Origin: Pseudomonas tructae
GTDB lineage: Bacteria > Pseudomonadota > Gammaproteobacteria > Pseudomonadales > Pseudomonadaceae
Direction: 5' to 3'
Length of the DNA: 64,000 bases
NCBI RefSeq assembly: GCF_004214895.1
Contig: NZ_CP035952.1
Coordinates: 4,784,501 to 4,848,500 of the forward strand
The stretch's first letter is position 1; each line of letters begins with the position of its first letter. The position numbers were made by a program, and so were the translations under genes. Below the pieces are notes generated by a model. The model saw nothing but the letters and a program-made list of their open reading frames with translations, searched no databases and was not told the origin of the DNA. This document shows, piece after piece, positions 16,039 to 24,967 of this stretch.

Positions 16039-18147
16039 TTACCAGGTAAAACGCACCCCGACGTTGGCACCGAACGGCTTCTCGATCTTGTCGCCGTTGC
16101 TGTAATCGATATCGGCATGCACCTGCAGGCGCTCGGACAGTGACACGGCGATACCGGCACCGACCTCGGCACGCGAGCCGGACAGGTCGTTGTTGAACAC
16201 GTTATTGTTGACCTTGACCTTGTTGTTCTTGGCAAACTCGTGCACCGCAGCGGCACGCAGGTACGGCTGGGCAAAACGGCCCTCGCCCAGCTCGAAGTTG
16301 CGACCGACTGTGGCCCCGGCCTTACCCAGCACCGACAGGGTGCGATCGCCTTCAGCCTTCAGGCCGCTGTCCAGGTTGTAGGACGCGCCCTGGATGCTGA
16401 CGGCCGATACCTGGGCAAAAGGTTCAACGAAGAAACCGTCATCGAGCTTGATGTGGCGACCGAACTCGGCCGAGGCACCCACGCCATTAGTCTTGTAGCT
16501 GCCCTTGGCCTGGCTGCCGTCGCTCATGGCCACCTTGGACTTGTTGTCGAAGCGGTTGAGCTTGGCCACGGCGTCGAAGTAGTAACCGCTGTCCTGGTCC
16601 AGCCAGGTGGTATAGGCACCGGCATAGTAGCTGTCGACGGTACCGCTGGTACCGCGGTTCAGGTCCAGGTCGGAGCTGCTATGACCGGCCAGTACACCCA
16701 CCAGCCATTGGCTATCGCCCAGCTGGGCATCGGCACCCAGGGTGAAACCTTGCTGGGTCTGCTTGTAGGCGGTGCCAGACGATTCGGCCACGTTGTACTT
16801 GCTGCCATAAGCCCGGCTCCAGGCGCCGCTTTTACCTTCGTTGTAGCGCAACTCCCCCATGCGCGTACGCAGCGACGACAGCTCGCCGTACCAGACGGTC
16901 GGTGCGGTGTTGAACAGCGCCAGGACCGAACGGGTGCCGGGGCTGATGACCTTTGTCTCGGTGTCCAGGTGCCAGTCGTTGCCTTCTTTAATCAGGTCAT
17001 AGGAAAACGCACCCAGGTCGACAGGACCATTGACCAGGCTGAATTCGGCATCGCCGCCGCCGGTCGTGACCACGGTGACCCGCTCCACAGGGTCAAGCTC
17101 GAGCCCGCTGGCTTTGATGGCCAGGCCGAATTCGCCGTTGGCCTGACCGCTGACATTCAGGCGATCGCCTTCGCCGGTGGCGAAGTCGGCGGCCATCTGG
17201 AAGGTGCCGTTGCCTGACAGCTCATTGACGTCCAGGCGGTAGAACTGCTCTGCGCTACCAAAGCTGACGGTTGCACCGTTCAATGCCAGCTCGCCTACCT
17301 GACTATTGCCGGTCAGGGTCCACTGGCTACCGGCATCGGCGCTCAGGCTGGAAACGTTGCCCAGGCGTCCGACCAGTTGCGAACCATGCTGCAACTGCAC
17401 ATCAGCCTTGCCACCGGCGGCTACCAGAATGTCACCGTTAAGCTGCGATTCAGACATCGCCAGGGACACGCCACTGCCGCTGTCGACCTGGATGTTGCCG
17501 GTCAGCGCACTGCGCGCAACCTGCACATCGGCGGTCGAGCCCTGCTTGATTTCCAGCATGTTGCCGTTACCGCCAATCAGCTGGGCGCCATCACTGACGG
17601 TGATTTTCGCCTGGGTACGGGCATCGACCACCACGGCGGCGCCGCGCTCGCCAATCACTTTGGAACCGCTCATCACGTGCAACTCAGGCACTTCGCTGTT
17701 TGGTTCCAAGCCCACTGTTTCATGGGCCAGGAAGGCGCCGTTAAGCCCCCCCTGAATGATGCTTTGATCAACCGCCGTCACTCGGCCGCCATAGCTGCGT
17801 ACACCAATACTGCTAGCGCCGGTCGCGATCAGTTGCGACTGGTTGGCCAGGTTGAGCTGGCTGAACGCGGTCAGGCTGGCGCCGCCGGTAACAGCCGTAA
17901 GCTTGGTGTTGTTGAGGGTCAGGTTGGAGCCACGGAACTGGCCATTGGTAGTACGACCCAGGGATATAGCCTGGGCACTGGTGCTCTGCTCTTTGTCAGT
18001 GACGGTGAGGGTTTTCCCTATCAAACTGTAAAGGGTGGTGTTGCTGGTTTGCGCCATCAACTGGCTAGCGCACAGGCTTAATGGTGCTGCCAGGATAAAA
18101 GGCAGCACACGGGAAAACGGTGCAGAAGACAAGTAAATACGGGACAT
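16039..18147 (-). CDS. Autotransporter (type Va) with beta-helix passenger
   Basis: Self-secreting surface protein. 702 residues: signal peptide (LAAPLSLCASQLMAQ), a passenger of about 35-390 rich in short T/S/N/G strand repeats typical of a right-handed pertactin-like beta-helix, the linker TAPTVWYGELSSLRTRMGELR (about 410-430), and a C-terminal 12-strand barrel ending in GVRFTW. I see no protease, lipase or RGD motif in the passenger, so adhesion or aggregation is the default guess. Transcribed in the same direction as the two repeat proteins upstream but separated from them by a hairpin and its own leader. Confidence 0.88.
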   Translation of the reverse strand: MSRIYLSSAPFSRVLPFILAAPLSLCASQLMAQTSNTTLYSLIGKTLTVTDKEQSTSAQAISLGRTTNGQFRGSNLTLNNTKLTAVTGGASLTAFSQLNLANQSQLIATGASSIGVRSYGGRVTAVDQSIIQGGLNGAFLAHETVGLEPNSEVPELHVMSGSKVIGERGAAVVVDARTQAKITVSDGAQLIGGNGNMLEIKQGSTADVQVARSALTGNIQVDSGSGVSLAMSESQLNGDILVAAGGKADVQLQHGSQLVGRLGNVSSLSADAGSQWTLTGNSQVGELALNGATVSFGSAEQFYRLDVNELSGNGTFQMAADFATGEGDRLNVSGQANGEFGLAIKASGLELDPVERVTVVTTGGGDAEFSLVNGPVDLGAFSYDLIKEGNDWHLDTETKVISPGTRSVLALFNTAPTVWYGELSSLRTRMGELRYNEGKSGAWSRAYGSKYNVAESSGTAYKQTQQGFTLGADAQLGDSQWLVGVLAGHSSSDLDLNRGTSGTVDSYYAGAYTTWLDQDSGYYFDAVAKLNRFDNKSKVAMSDGSQAKGSYKTNGVGASAEFGRHIKLDDGFFVEPFAQVSAVSIQGASYNLDSGLKAEGDRTLSVLGKAGATVGRNFELGEGRFAQPYLRAAAVHEFAKNNKVKVNNNVFNNDLSGSRAEVGAGIAVSLSERLQVHADIDYSNGDKIEKPFGANVGVRFTW

Positions 18148-18252
18148 GATGAGTCACACTCTCGAACGCTGTTAGTCAGAATGAAAAACAGAGCTGACAC
18201 AACCGTGCTCCGTTTTCAGGCTTGCAGCGTACAGAGGTACTCAGAAAGACTA

Positions 18253-18269
18253 TGTAGGAATAATCTACA
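18253..18269. promoter_or_regulatory. Dyad resembling a LuxR/GacA-type operator upstream of the autotransporter
   Basis: TGTAG (18253-18257) and CTACA (18265-18269) flank a 7 bp AT-rich centre, about 105 bp upstream of the autotransporter start. The shape resembles NarL/LuxR-family operators; the GacA box is TGTAAG-N6-CTTACA, one base longer. A second TGTAG half-site lies nearby on the minus strand (near 18286-18291). Confidence 0.35.
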
Positions 18270-18307
18270 AGAACAACAGGGGATTTCTACAGCGCATCAT
18301 TGACAGA

Positions 18308-18338
18308 CAAGGGCCGGCAGCCAGGCTCCCGGCCCTTG
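18308..18338 (-). terminator. Hairpin after the repeat-protein gene
   Basis: CAAGGGCCGG (18308-18317) and CCGGCCCTTG (18329-18338) form a perfect 10 bp stem 6 bp past the stop of the minus-strand gene. The T-run is poor, so termination strength is uncertain. Confidence 0.55.
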
Positions 18339-18344
18339 TTCAAG

Positions 18345-20318
18345 TTACAACTTACCGACTCTTACAGATTTACGACGTCGCGCAAATGTGGGAACACAGT
18401 TGCCTGAGCCCTGACGAATATTGTATTGGTAAGTCCGCTCTGCAGACACGCCAACTGGAATACCATCGCGTACCACGCTCCAGCTGATACGGATAAAAGC
18501 CAGGTTAGGCGCCGGTTTGATGTATTCGTCCCAGAGCACCGAAATCGATATCCCAAATTCAACATGCGTGGGATCGGAAACATCCCCTCTGAGCGCCACA
18601 ACGGTTCCCTCCACCGGTTCACTGCCGCTCAGAGGGTACATGGCCCAATTCACCGTGATATTATCACCGAGCTGCAACTTGCTCGGATCACTGACCCGTA
18701 CGGTCATGCCATTCCATGGCGCATGTTCACACAGAACCGTCGGGTTACCGGTGGGTGGGATAGTGACGCCTACGATACTCGGCAAGGCCAGGCCTTCCAG
18801 CTGCTCGATGACCGCGCGTACCTTTTCCGATTCAGACTCCTGGTAGTTTTCCGCCGTTGCATCTTTGTAGAGGCGATAGAACAGCGGCTGCTGTAAACCA
18901 TTGCCAACTTCGATAACATCCTCAGCGCTGATGATCATGTCGATCACCCCACCAGCTTCTTCAGTGGTAATGGTATGAGTGGCCACCAGTTTTGCCGAAG
19001 GGCCATAGTACAACCGGATAACCTCACCGGCGTTTACCGGGGAATAGACCGCTACTTCGACAGTGACTTCTGTGCCACGATCTTCGGGGGTCAGTTCATT
19101 CTCAAACCCGCTGACAGGTCCAATCAGCAAAGGCAGCAGCAGGTCCGGGTTGACCGGATCCGGCTCCTCCGGGTTCGGCGGCCCGACCCTGGTCGTATCG
19201 ACCTCGACATCATTGATATCAGAGGGATATGGGCGCCCGCGACTGACCAGGTAATCAACCTCGGCGGTGTAGGCCTCGGCCTTGTCTACGGTGGCGAAAC
19301 GCGCAGTAGCTTCCAATGGCCAGACTTGAAACTCGCTGGTGACAAATGTCCCAATTGTCACCCCATCCCAGCGGATATGGACGATATCACCCGGTAGCCA
19401 GTTGGTATATTTCTTCACCAGAACCACAACACCCTGACGTGCGTCTGCCAGATCGATGGGCTCGTTGGGCACCTCCGGTTCCACTAGATCAGCCGGCGCG
19501 GGATCCAGGGCCAACACCATCGGTTGAGGGAGGGAAAACCTGGTTTCGTTGCCGGCCGCATCGGTGAGCTTGAGCCAGATAGGCGTGTAGCCACTAAGGA
19601 GCGTTTCCAGCTCTTCCCGGAGTACATCGATGCTGAAATATGCCCTTCCGCCGCTCTCATCAGGCACCACTGTACCCGCTTTTATTGGCCCACTTTGCTT
19701 CCCCATGAACAGTGACCAAAGGTCCCCCGGGTTAGGATCGGCATAGCGGGGGACATCCAGGGTCAGTACATCATCATTAGCCGCCAGGTACTCTGCAGTC
19801 ACTTCGGTTCCGACAAGGTCTTCCGGGAGCAGCGGACTTGGCGGAGTGCCGCCGAATGCAGGGTCCAAGGTATCGACGATGACATCCCGTGAGTCTGAAT
19901 AGCTTTCATTCTGGTTTTTCACCCTATAGGTAATACGTCGTAAGCCATCGCCACCCAGTTGCGCTCGACTCAACGTGCGCACAATGGGAAAAGATCCTGG
20001 TGGATGATCGGCCGGCACCCTGATACCTTCAATCTGGGGCACATTATTTACCAAGATGTCGATGACATCTTCCGGGTCAAAACCCGCGCTTTCGTATTCA
20101 GAAATTATTACATCCAAGCCCCGCGCAAGGTTCGCGGTCAGAATCAGGCCATTTGCCTCAATAGGAAAGGCTGTTGGAGCAGGCAATGTGTTCGACGTTT
20201 CCGAGGGAATCTCGACCTTTCTGCTGGCTGAGCGGAGGGACGTCGCCTTTTGCTTGGTCGACGCTTTACTGGTTTGAGTCTTCTTGCTGGTTTTGGGTAA
20301 AACTTCTTGTTTAGTCAT
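18345..20318 (-). CDS. Multi-repeat beta-rich protein of unknown function (paralogue A)
   Basis: 657 residues, function not recognised. A Lys/Thr/Ser-rich tail (residues 1-45) with no signal peptide is followed by about five units of 110-125 residues. Units contain a (P/L)G(D/E)xV motif: NPGDL 196-200, LPGDI 308-312, NAGEV 429-433, QLGDN 549-553, with a degenerate first unit. Units are joined by Pro-rich linkers (VDTLDPAFGGTPPSP), as in Ig-like beta-sandwich arrays. The last unit has two Cys (530 and about 642) and the end is basic (FARRRKSVRVGKL). It is co-linear with the upstream gene, so the two are tandem duplicates. Base composition is visibly more AT-rich than neighbours, suggesting recent acquisition. 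Adhesin-like or envelope role is a guess. Confidence 0.8.
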   Translation of the reverse strand: MTKQEVLPKTSKKTQTSKASTKQKATSLRSASRKVEIPSETSNTLPAPTAFPIEANGLILTANLARGLDVIISEYESAGFDPEDVIDILVNNVPQIEGIRVPADHPPGSFPIVRTLSRAQLGGDGLRRITYRVKNQNESYSDSRDVIVDTLDPAFGGTPPSPLLPEDLVGTEVTAEYLAANDDVLTLDVPRYADPNPGDLWSLFMGKQSGPIKAGTVVPDESGGRAYFSIDVLREELETLLSGYTPIWLKLTDAAGNETRFSLPQPMVLALDPAPADLVEPEVPNEPIDLADARQGVVVLVKKYTNWLPGDIVHIRWDGVTIGTFVTSEFQVWPLEATARFATVDKAEAYTAEVDYLVSRGRPYPSDINDVEVDTTRVGPPNPEEPDPVNPDLLLPLLIGPVSGFENELTPEDRGTEVTVEVAVYSPVNAGEVIRLYYGPSAKLVATHTITTEEAGGVIDMIISAEDVIEVGNGLQQPLFYRLYKDATAENYQESESEKVRAVIEQLEGLALPSIVGVTIPPTGNPTVLCEHAPWNGMTVRVSDPSKLQLGDNITVNWAMYPLSGSEPVEGTVVALRGDVSDPTHVEFGISISVLWDEYIKPAPNLAFIRISWSVVRDGIPVGVSAERTYQYNIRQGSGNCVPTFARRRKSVRVGKL

Positions 20319-20415
20319 GGTTGTCTACTTTCGCGAACATTACTTTAACCCAGCACTGTGCTGGATGCCGTGTTGCCAAACGCACCTACTTTCACTCAAT
20401 ACGAACTTTCCTCAT

Positions 20416-22338
20416 TCAAGGCTCGACCGGATCACCGTTGTCGCAGTAAAACTCACTGCCAGGCTCGATAACCGACAGCCGTACCTGTGAGCGCGGCGAG
20501 TTTCCGACCCCGCCGCCGTTGGCGGCTGCCTTGACCAGCCGGTAGCTGACAACCCCCGCTCCGCGCAAGCGCGCGGCCGCCTGGATCAAAGGTTCATAAG
20601 GCCAGACGTCGATTTCGAAACCCTCGCGGGCATCGTCAGCGCTCAGCACATGAGAGAATTGGGCCTGAGTACCTTCAATCGGGTCCCCCCCCACCTGGCC
20701 ACGGTCAGCAACCCAGAACAGGGTGACCCGGTCCTGCGCGGCGAAACGCTGAGCGTCCCCTGGAATCCGGACCTTCACGCCATTCACCCAGGGTTGGTAG
20801 GCACAATTGACCCACCCCCCCTCGGCGGTTCCGGGAAACGTTGCCCGAGCCAGGCCTTCGATAATCCGAATTTGTACATCGACGCGTGTCGTGGGCGAAT
20901 GCTGGGTATTAACGCCATTGAAGGTGCTGTAATAGACCGGCAGCGCAGGGTTGCTGCCGACAGCATTGATGATCGCCCAAGGCACGCTGAAAGCGATGGT
21001 CGCGCCGCCAGTGTCTCCAGGCTTGATCTCGTAGGTAGCAGCGGGCCCGGCGTGGCTGCCCCAATACAACTGCAGCACCTGCCCCGGTTGCGGGTTGGCG
21101 TACAACACCAACTCCACCCGGGCGTCGTGATCGACATCCTCGGCACCGAGCTGATCATCGCCAGCGCGACCCTTGACCACCACTGAGGCCAGCCTTGGGT
21201 TGACAAGCTCAGGGCCTTGCGGATCGGGCCCGGCCACTGTCAGGTTCAGCGCCACCGACAAAGCGCGTGACGGCCTGGCACGCCAGGTGAAATGCACCTG
21301 GTCGTTGCGCTCGACAAAGCCTGCGGCGGTCAATACCTCAAACCCCACCGGGAACTTCACCGGCCAACGCAAAGGTGCGGGCAGGTCGATACTGCCCACC
21401 GGCAACCCACGCCAATAGCCGATAACGCGGTCGCCAGGGCGGGCGTCGATGATTTCATTGATGACCAGCTCGACGCCGGTACGTGCCCGCTCCAGGTCGA
21501 TCAGCCCCGCAGGCTCGACCTGTGGCAGCGGTAAAGGGCTCGGCGTGCTGCCCAGGTCAACATTGATTTCGTTGACATCGGAAAGGGGCCCGCGATTGCT
21601 GGTACGGTCTTCCAAGTCGTAGCTCAGATAGCGCAAGCCATTACCGCTGTTGCGAATGGAATCGGCTGGCACTCTGAGCTCGACTGGCGCATCTTTATCT
21701 CGCACCACGAACTCGTCCACGGCCTCCAGCACATCATTCAGGCGGGAAAAGCTACGCCAGTACAGGCGCACGCTATCGCCCAGGCGCATGTCACGCCACG
21801 ACTCCAGCCGAATGTTCACCCCTTGGTGTGCCGCCAGGTAGTCCTCGTTCAAGCCCTCCGGCCCGATAGGCACAATCGGCTCGGGCTTGCTACCTCTCTG
21901 GCCAGTGTTGGGCGCAGTCCTGTCGATGTTCAGCAACACCTCATCGGACAGCGCGGCATTACCCATATGGATGCGGTAGCTGACCCTGTGAGAGCCTGCG
22001 GTTGTGAGGTTGACTTGCGGTACCGTAAGCTCCAGCGGAATGATCGCTTGCGGGTCGTATGGCCAGATCAGAGGGGGGTCTAGAGAATTTACCCGCTGAC
22101 CATCCCAGAGCAGCTCAACCTGGGTTACATCCCCTGGGAAACCCTCATGCTGCGGCCAGATCTCATCAATGACCACCTGCAAATCCCGCAATTGGTCGTC
22201 CTTGTGAATCAGATGATGGTTTTGATCATCTGACTCCAATGCCATTGCCGCCGGTACCACTGGCGCTTTGTAGCTGACCACCTGGGACGACTCAGAGGAT
22301 GCGTCCTGCTCGAGCGGTGATGGAGTGAACCCGGACAT
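20416..22338 (-). CDS. Multi-repeat beta-rich protein of unknown function (paralogue B)
   Basis: 640 residues, not recognised. About 35 N-terminal low-complexity residues without a signal peptide, then five units with the motif PGDxVxLYW: FPGDV (67-71), LGDSVRLYWRS, PGDRVIGYWRG, PGQVLQLYWGS and QDRVTLFWVA. Linkers such as NIDRTAPNTG and LIDLERARTG match those of the downstream paralogue (IDLADARQG) at the same unit boundary. The final unit again has NCAYQPWVNGV and a Cys near the C terminus. A GGGAGAGG ribosome site precedes the ATG. Repeats resemble bacterial Ig-like domains, but no export signal is seen. The 97 bp to the next gene holds a short palindrome. Confidence 0.8.
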   Translation of the reverse strand: MSGFTPSPLEQDASSESSQVVSYKAPVVPAAMALESDDQNHHLIHKDDQLRDLQVVIDEIWPQHEGFPGDVTQVELLWDGQRVNSLDPPLIWPYDPQAIIPLELTVPQVNLTTAGSHRVSYRIHMGNAALSDEVLLNIDRTAPNTGQRGSKPEPIVPIGPEGLNEDYLAAHQGVNIRLESWRDMRLGDSVRLYWRSFSRLNDVLEAVDEFVVRDKDAPVELRVPADSIRNSGNGLRYLSYDLEDRTSNRGPLSDVNEINVDLGSTPSPLPLPQVEPAGLIDLERARTGVELVINEIIDARPGDRVIGYWRGLPVGSIDLPAPLRWPVKFPVGFEVLTAAGFVERNDQVHFTWRARPSRALSVALNLTVAGPDPQGPELVNPRLASVVVKGRAGDDQLGAEDVDHDARVELVLYANPQPGQVLQLYWGSHAGPAATYEIKPGDTGGATIAFSVPWAIINAVGSNPALPVYYSTFNGVNTQHSPTTRVDVQIRIIEGLARATFPGTAEGGWVNCAYQPWVNGVKVRIPGDAQRFAAQDRVTLFWVADRGQVGGDPIEGTQAQFSHVLSADDAREGFEIDVWPYEPLIQAAARLRGAGVVSYRLVKAAANGGGVGNSPRSQVRLSVIEPGSEFYCDNGDPVEP

Positions 22339-22442
22339 AAAACCTCTCCCTGGCCAGGGGCTGCCTGGCGTTGCGTACAGGGAGATTATTTAATGCCCTA
22401 TTTCTACCCACCGAAACTGGCAAAAATACTAGGTACCCGGCG

Positions 22443-23135
22443 TTAAACCGCTGGCAAACGCCAGTCGATCGCGGTCAGCCCGCGCTGCTCCAGAAAGCTG
22501 TTGGCCCGGCTGAAATGCCCGCAGCCGAGGAAGCCCCGGTAGGCCGACAAGGGCGATGGATGCACCGATTTGAGTACCAGGTGCTTGGTGGCATCGATGA
22601 GTTTCTGCTTGCTCTGGGCATGCGCGCCCCAGAGCAGGAACACGCAGTTGGCCTGCTGTTCGCTGACCACTTCGATGATGCGGTCAGTGAAGAACTCCCA
22701 GCCTTTTTTGGCATGAGACGCGGCGTTGGCGCGCTCGACGGTCATGGTGGTGTTGAGCAGCAACACGCCCTGCTCGGCCCAGGATTGCAGGCAGCCGTGC
22801 CTGGGAATCTCGATGTTCAGGTCGCGCTGCAACTCTTTGTAGATATTGACCAGCGACGGCGGCGTGGTCACCCCCGGTTGCACCGAGAAGCACAGGCCAT
22901 GGGCCTGGCCCGGGCCGTGGTACGGGTCCTGGCCGAGGATCACCACCTTGACCTTATCCAGCGGGGTGGAGTTGAGGGCGTTGAAGATCAACGGGCCCGG
23001 TGGGTAGATTTCCTTGCCCGCTGCGTACTCCTGGCGCAGGAACTCGCGCAACTGGTGCATGTACGGCTGGTCGAATTCGGCGCGCAGGGCCTGTTTCCAG
23101 CTGGGTTCAAGTTTGATGCGGTCGTCGTCGGTCAT
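22443..23135 (-). CDS. ung: Uracil-DNA glycosylase
   Basis: Removes uracil from DNA in base-excision repair. 230 residues from the ATG at 23135 (MTDDDRIKL). Family motifs: water-activating Asp in [20 protein letters not shown] and the DNA-intercalation loop [12 protein letters not shown] longer in-frame start at 23165 has no support. Divergent from the acyl-CoA enzyme gene. Confidence 0.95.
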   Translation of the reverse strand: MTDDDRIKLEPSWKQALRAEFDQPYMHQLREFLRQEYAAGKEIYPPGPLIFNALNSTPLDKVKVVILGQDPYHGPGQAHGLCFSVQPGVTTPPSLVNIYKELQRDLNIEIPRHGCLQSWAEQGVLLLNTTMTVERANAASHAKKGWEFFTDRIIEVVSEQQANCVFLLWGAHAQSKQKLIDATKHLVLKSVHPSPLSAYRGFLGCGHFSRANSFLEQRGLTAIDWRLPAV

Positions 23136-23261
23136 GGTCAGGTCCGTAAAACAATGGCGCGACACTAGGAAAGCCGCCTGCGCTTGTCAATCGATCCGAC
23201 CGGCGACCGCCGAAATCGCCAGCAGCGGCCATACTTGAGCGGATCAACCCCGAGGTCGCCC

Positions 23262-24371
23262 ATGACTGCAGTATTGTGCGAAGAACTCACTGGCGTCGAC
23301 GGCGCGCGGATCGGCGTCGCCACCCTCAATGCGCCGCAAACCCTCAATGCCTTGTCGCTGCCGATGATCGAGGTGCTCGACGAACAGCTCAAGGCCTGGG
23401 CCGATGACCCGGACCTGGTCTGCGTACTGTTGCGCGGCGCTGGCGCCAAGGCCTTCTGCGCCGGTGGCGAGGTGCGCAGCCTGGCCCAGGCCTGCCTTGA
23501 GCATCCCGGCCGGGTACCGCCCCTGGCGGCGCATTTTTTTGCCGCCGAGTACCGTTTCGACTACCGCCTGCACACCTACCCCAAACCGCTGATCTGCTGG
23601 GGCCATGGCCATGTGTTGGGCGGCGGAATGGGTGTGTTGCAGGGCGCCAATGTGCGCGTGGTCACCCCGGGCAGCCGCCTGGCCATGCCGGAAATCAGCA
23701 TCGGCCTGTACCCGGATGTCGGCGGCAGTTGGTTTTTGTCACGCCTGCCCGGCAAGCTCGGTTTGTTCCTGGGCCTGACCGGTGCCCCGATCAACGCCAG
23801 CGATGCCCTGGACCTGGGCCTGGCAGACCGCCTGCTCGGCGAAAGCCAGCAGGAGGAGTTGCTCGATGACTTGCTGCAACTGAACTGGCAGGAGCAGACC
23901 GCCCTGCAGCTCAACAGCCTGCTCAAGGCCCAGCAGCATGCGGCCCAGGCCGAGCGCCCCGAGGCCCAGTGGCTGCCAAGGCGTCGGCAGATCGACGCGC
24001 TGCTCGATGTCGCCGACCCGGTGTGCGCCTGGCGCGCCATCGCCCAGTGGCGCAACCATGACGACCCACTGCTGGCCAAGGCTGCGCAGACCATGCTTGA
24101 CGGTTGCCCACTGACCGCTCATCTGGTGTGGGAGCAGATCCAACGAGCCAAGTACCTGTCCCTGGCCCAGGTGTTCCAGATGGAATACACCATGAGCCTC
24201 AATTGCTGCCAGCATCCGGAATTCAGCGAAGGCGTGCGTGCCCGGCTGATCGACAAGCAGCAAAAACCGCGCTGGCACTGGGCGGATATCGCCCAGGTAC
24301 CAACGGCGGTGATCGATGCGCATTTCAACAAGGCCTGGGAGGGCCGTCACCCATTGGCCGACCTGGTCTGA
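23262..24371 (+). CDS. Enoyl-CoA hydratase/isomerase family, 3-hydroxyisobutyryl-CoA hydrolase-like
   Basis: Crotonase-fold enzyme of 369 residues; the length and the C-terminal extension (WEQIQRAKYLSLAQVFQMEYTMSLNCC) fit the 3-hydroxyisobutyryl-CoA hydrolase group of valine catabolism rather than ordinary hydratases. Oxyanion-hole segments: GAKAFCAGGEVRSL (about 62-75) and GHGHVLGGGMGV (about 112-123); catalytic-region acidic residues in MPEISIGLYPDVGGSW. Start chosen at the ATG at 23262 (MTAVLCEEL), in agreement with the family. It stands alone, not in a valine cluster. Confidence 0.85.
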   Translation: MTAVLCEELTGVDGARIGVATLNAPQTLNALSLPMIEVLDEQLKAWADDPDLVCVLLRGAGAKAFCAGGEVRSLAQACLEHPGRVPPLAAHFFAAEYRFDYRLHTYPKPLICWGHGHVLGGGMGVLQGANVRVVTPGSRLAMPEISIGLYPDVGGSWFLSRLPGKLGLFLGLTGAPINASDALDLGLADRLLGESQQEELLDDLLQLNWQEQTALQLNSLLKAQQHAAQAERPEAQWLPRRRQIDALLDVADPVCAWRAIAQWRNHDDPLLAKAAQTMLDGCPLTAHLVWEQIQRAKYLSLAQVFQMEYTMSLNCCQHPEFSEGVRARLIDKQQKPRWHWADIAQVPTAVIDAHFNKAWEGRHPLADLV

Positions 24372-24376
24372 GTGCC

Positions 24377-24754
24377 TCAACGGCGCCAGTTGCGATCCGG
24401 CCAGCCATCACGGCTGCGCTCGTGACGTGACGAGCCCTGACGGTCGCGGTCGTAGCCTCGGCCTGGGTAAGGCTTGTAATAGTTATGCGGTGCTTCCCGG
24501 TAGTAGCCGTGGGGCGCCGGGCGGTAATAATGCGGAGGTGGCGCGTAGTAACGCGGTGGTGGCGCCACATAATAACGCGGTTGCGGTGCTACATAGTAAC
24601 CACGGTTGTAGGGATAGGCCGGCCGGTAGTAACCCGGATAACCATAGCGATCGGCGGTGTAGACCTCGGTGCGGTAATAGCCGTTACCGGCATAGGGGAC
24701 ACAAGCGGTTGTCAGCAAACCCAACACTGCAATCAGCAAAAGTCGGCGATACAT
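24377..24754 (-). CDS. Tyr-rich repeat lipoprotein
   Basis: 125 residues from the ATG at 24754, preceded by GGGAGG. The lipobox LTTAC (residues about 14-18) gives a lipoprotein. The mature part is dominated by Tyr/Pro/Arg repeats (RYYVAPPPRYYAPPPHYY), then a basic Arg/Asp-rich tail. No known fold. Similar low-complexity lipoproteins occur in many pseudomonads with unknown function. It is convergent with the crotonase gene, 5 bp apart. Confidence 0.75.
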   Translation of the reverse strand: MYRRLLLIAVLGLLTTACVPYAGNGYYRTEVYTADRYGYPGYYRPAYPYNRGYYVAPQPRYYVAPPPRYYAPPPHYYRPAPHGYYREAPHNYYKPYPGRGYDRDRQGSSRHERSRDGWPDRNWRR

Positions 24755-24967
24755 GGCGGCCTCCCGGACCGCGAAACTGCCCATCCCAGCGGCGCTGGTC
24801 GGCGTCGATCGGCAAGTGTTCATCGACACTGGATAAGACTGTCAAAACCCGTTCAGGTGCCATTGCTGCAATAAATTGATACAAGGCTGATACCCGTAAA
24901 AATCGTAAAGTTATTTTCCCGCCAGAGCACTAGAATACCTGCCATTGGCCCACCGCTCGGGAATGTC

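Noticed and set aside
16039..22338. Autotransporter plus repeat proteins as one operon
   Set aside because: A perfect 10 bp hairpin and a separate leader with its own dyad lie between them; co-transcription is not evident.
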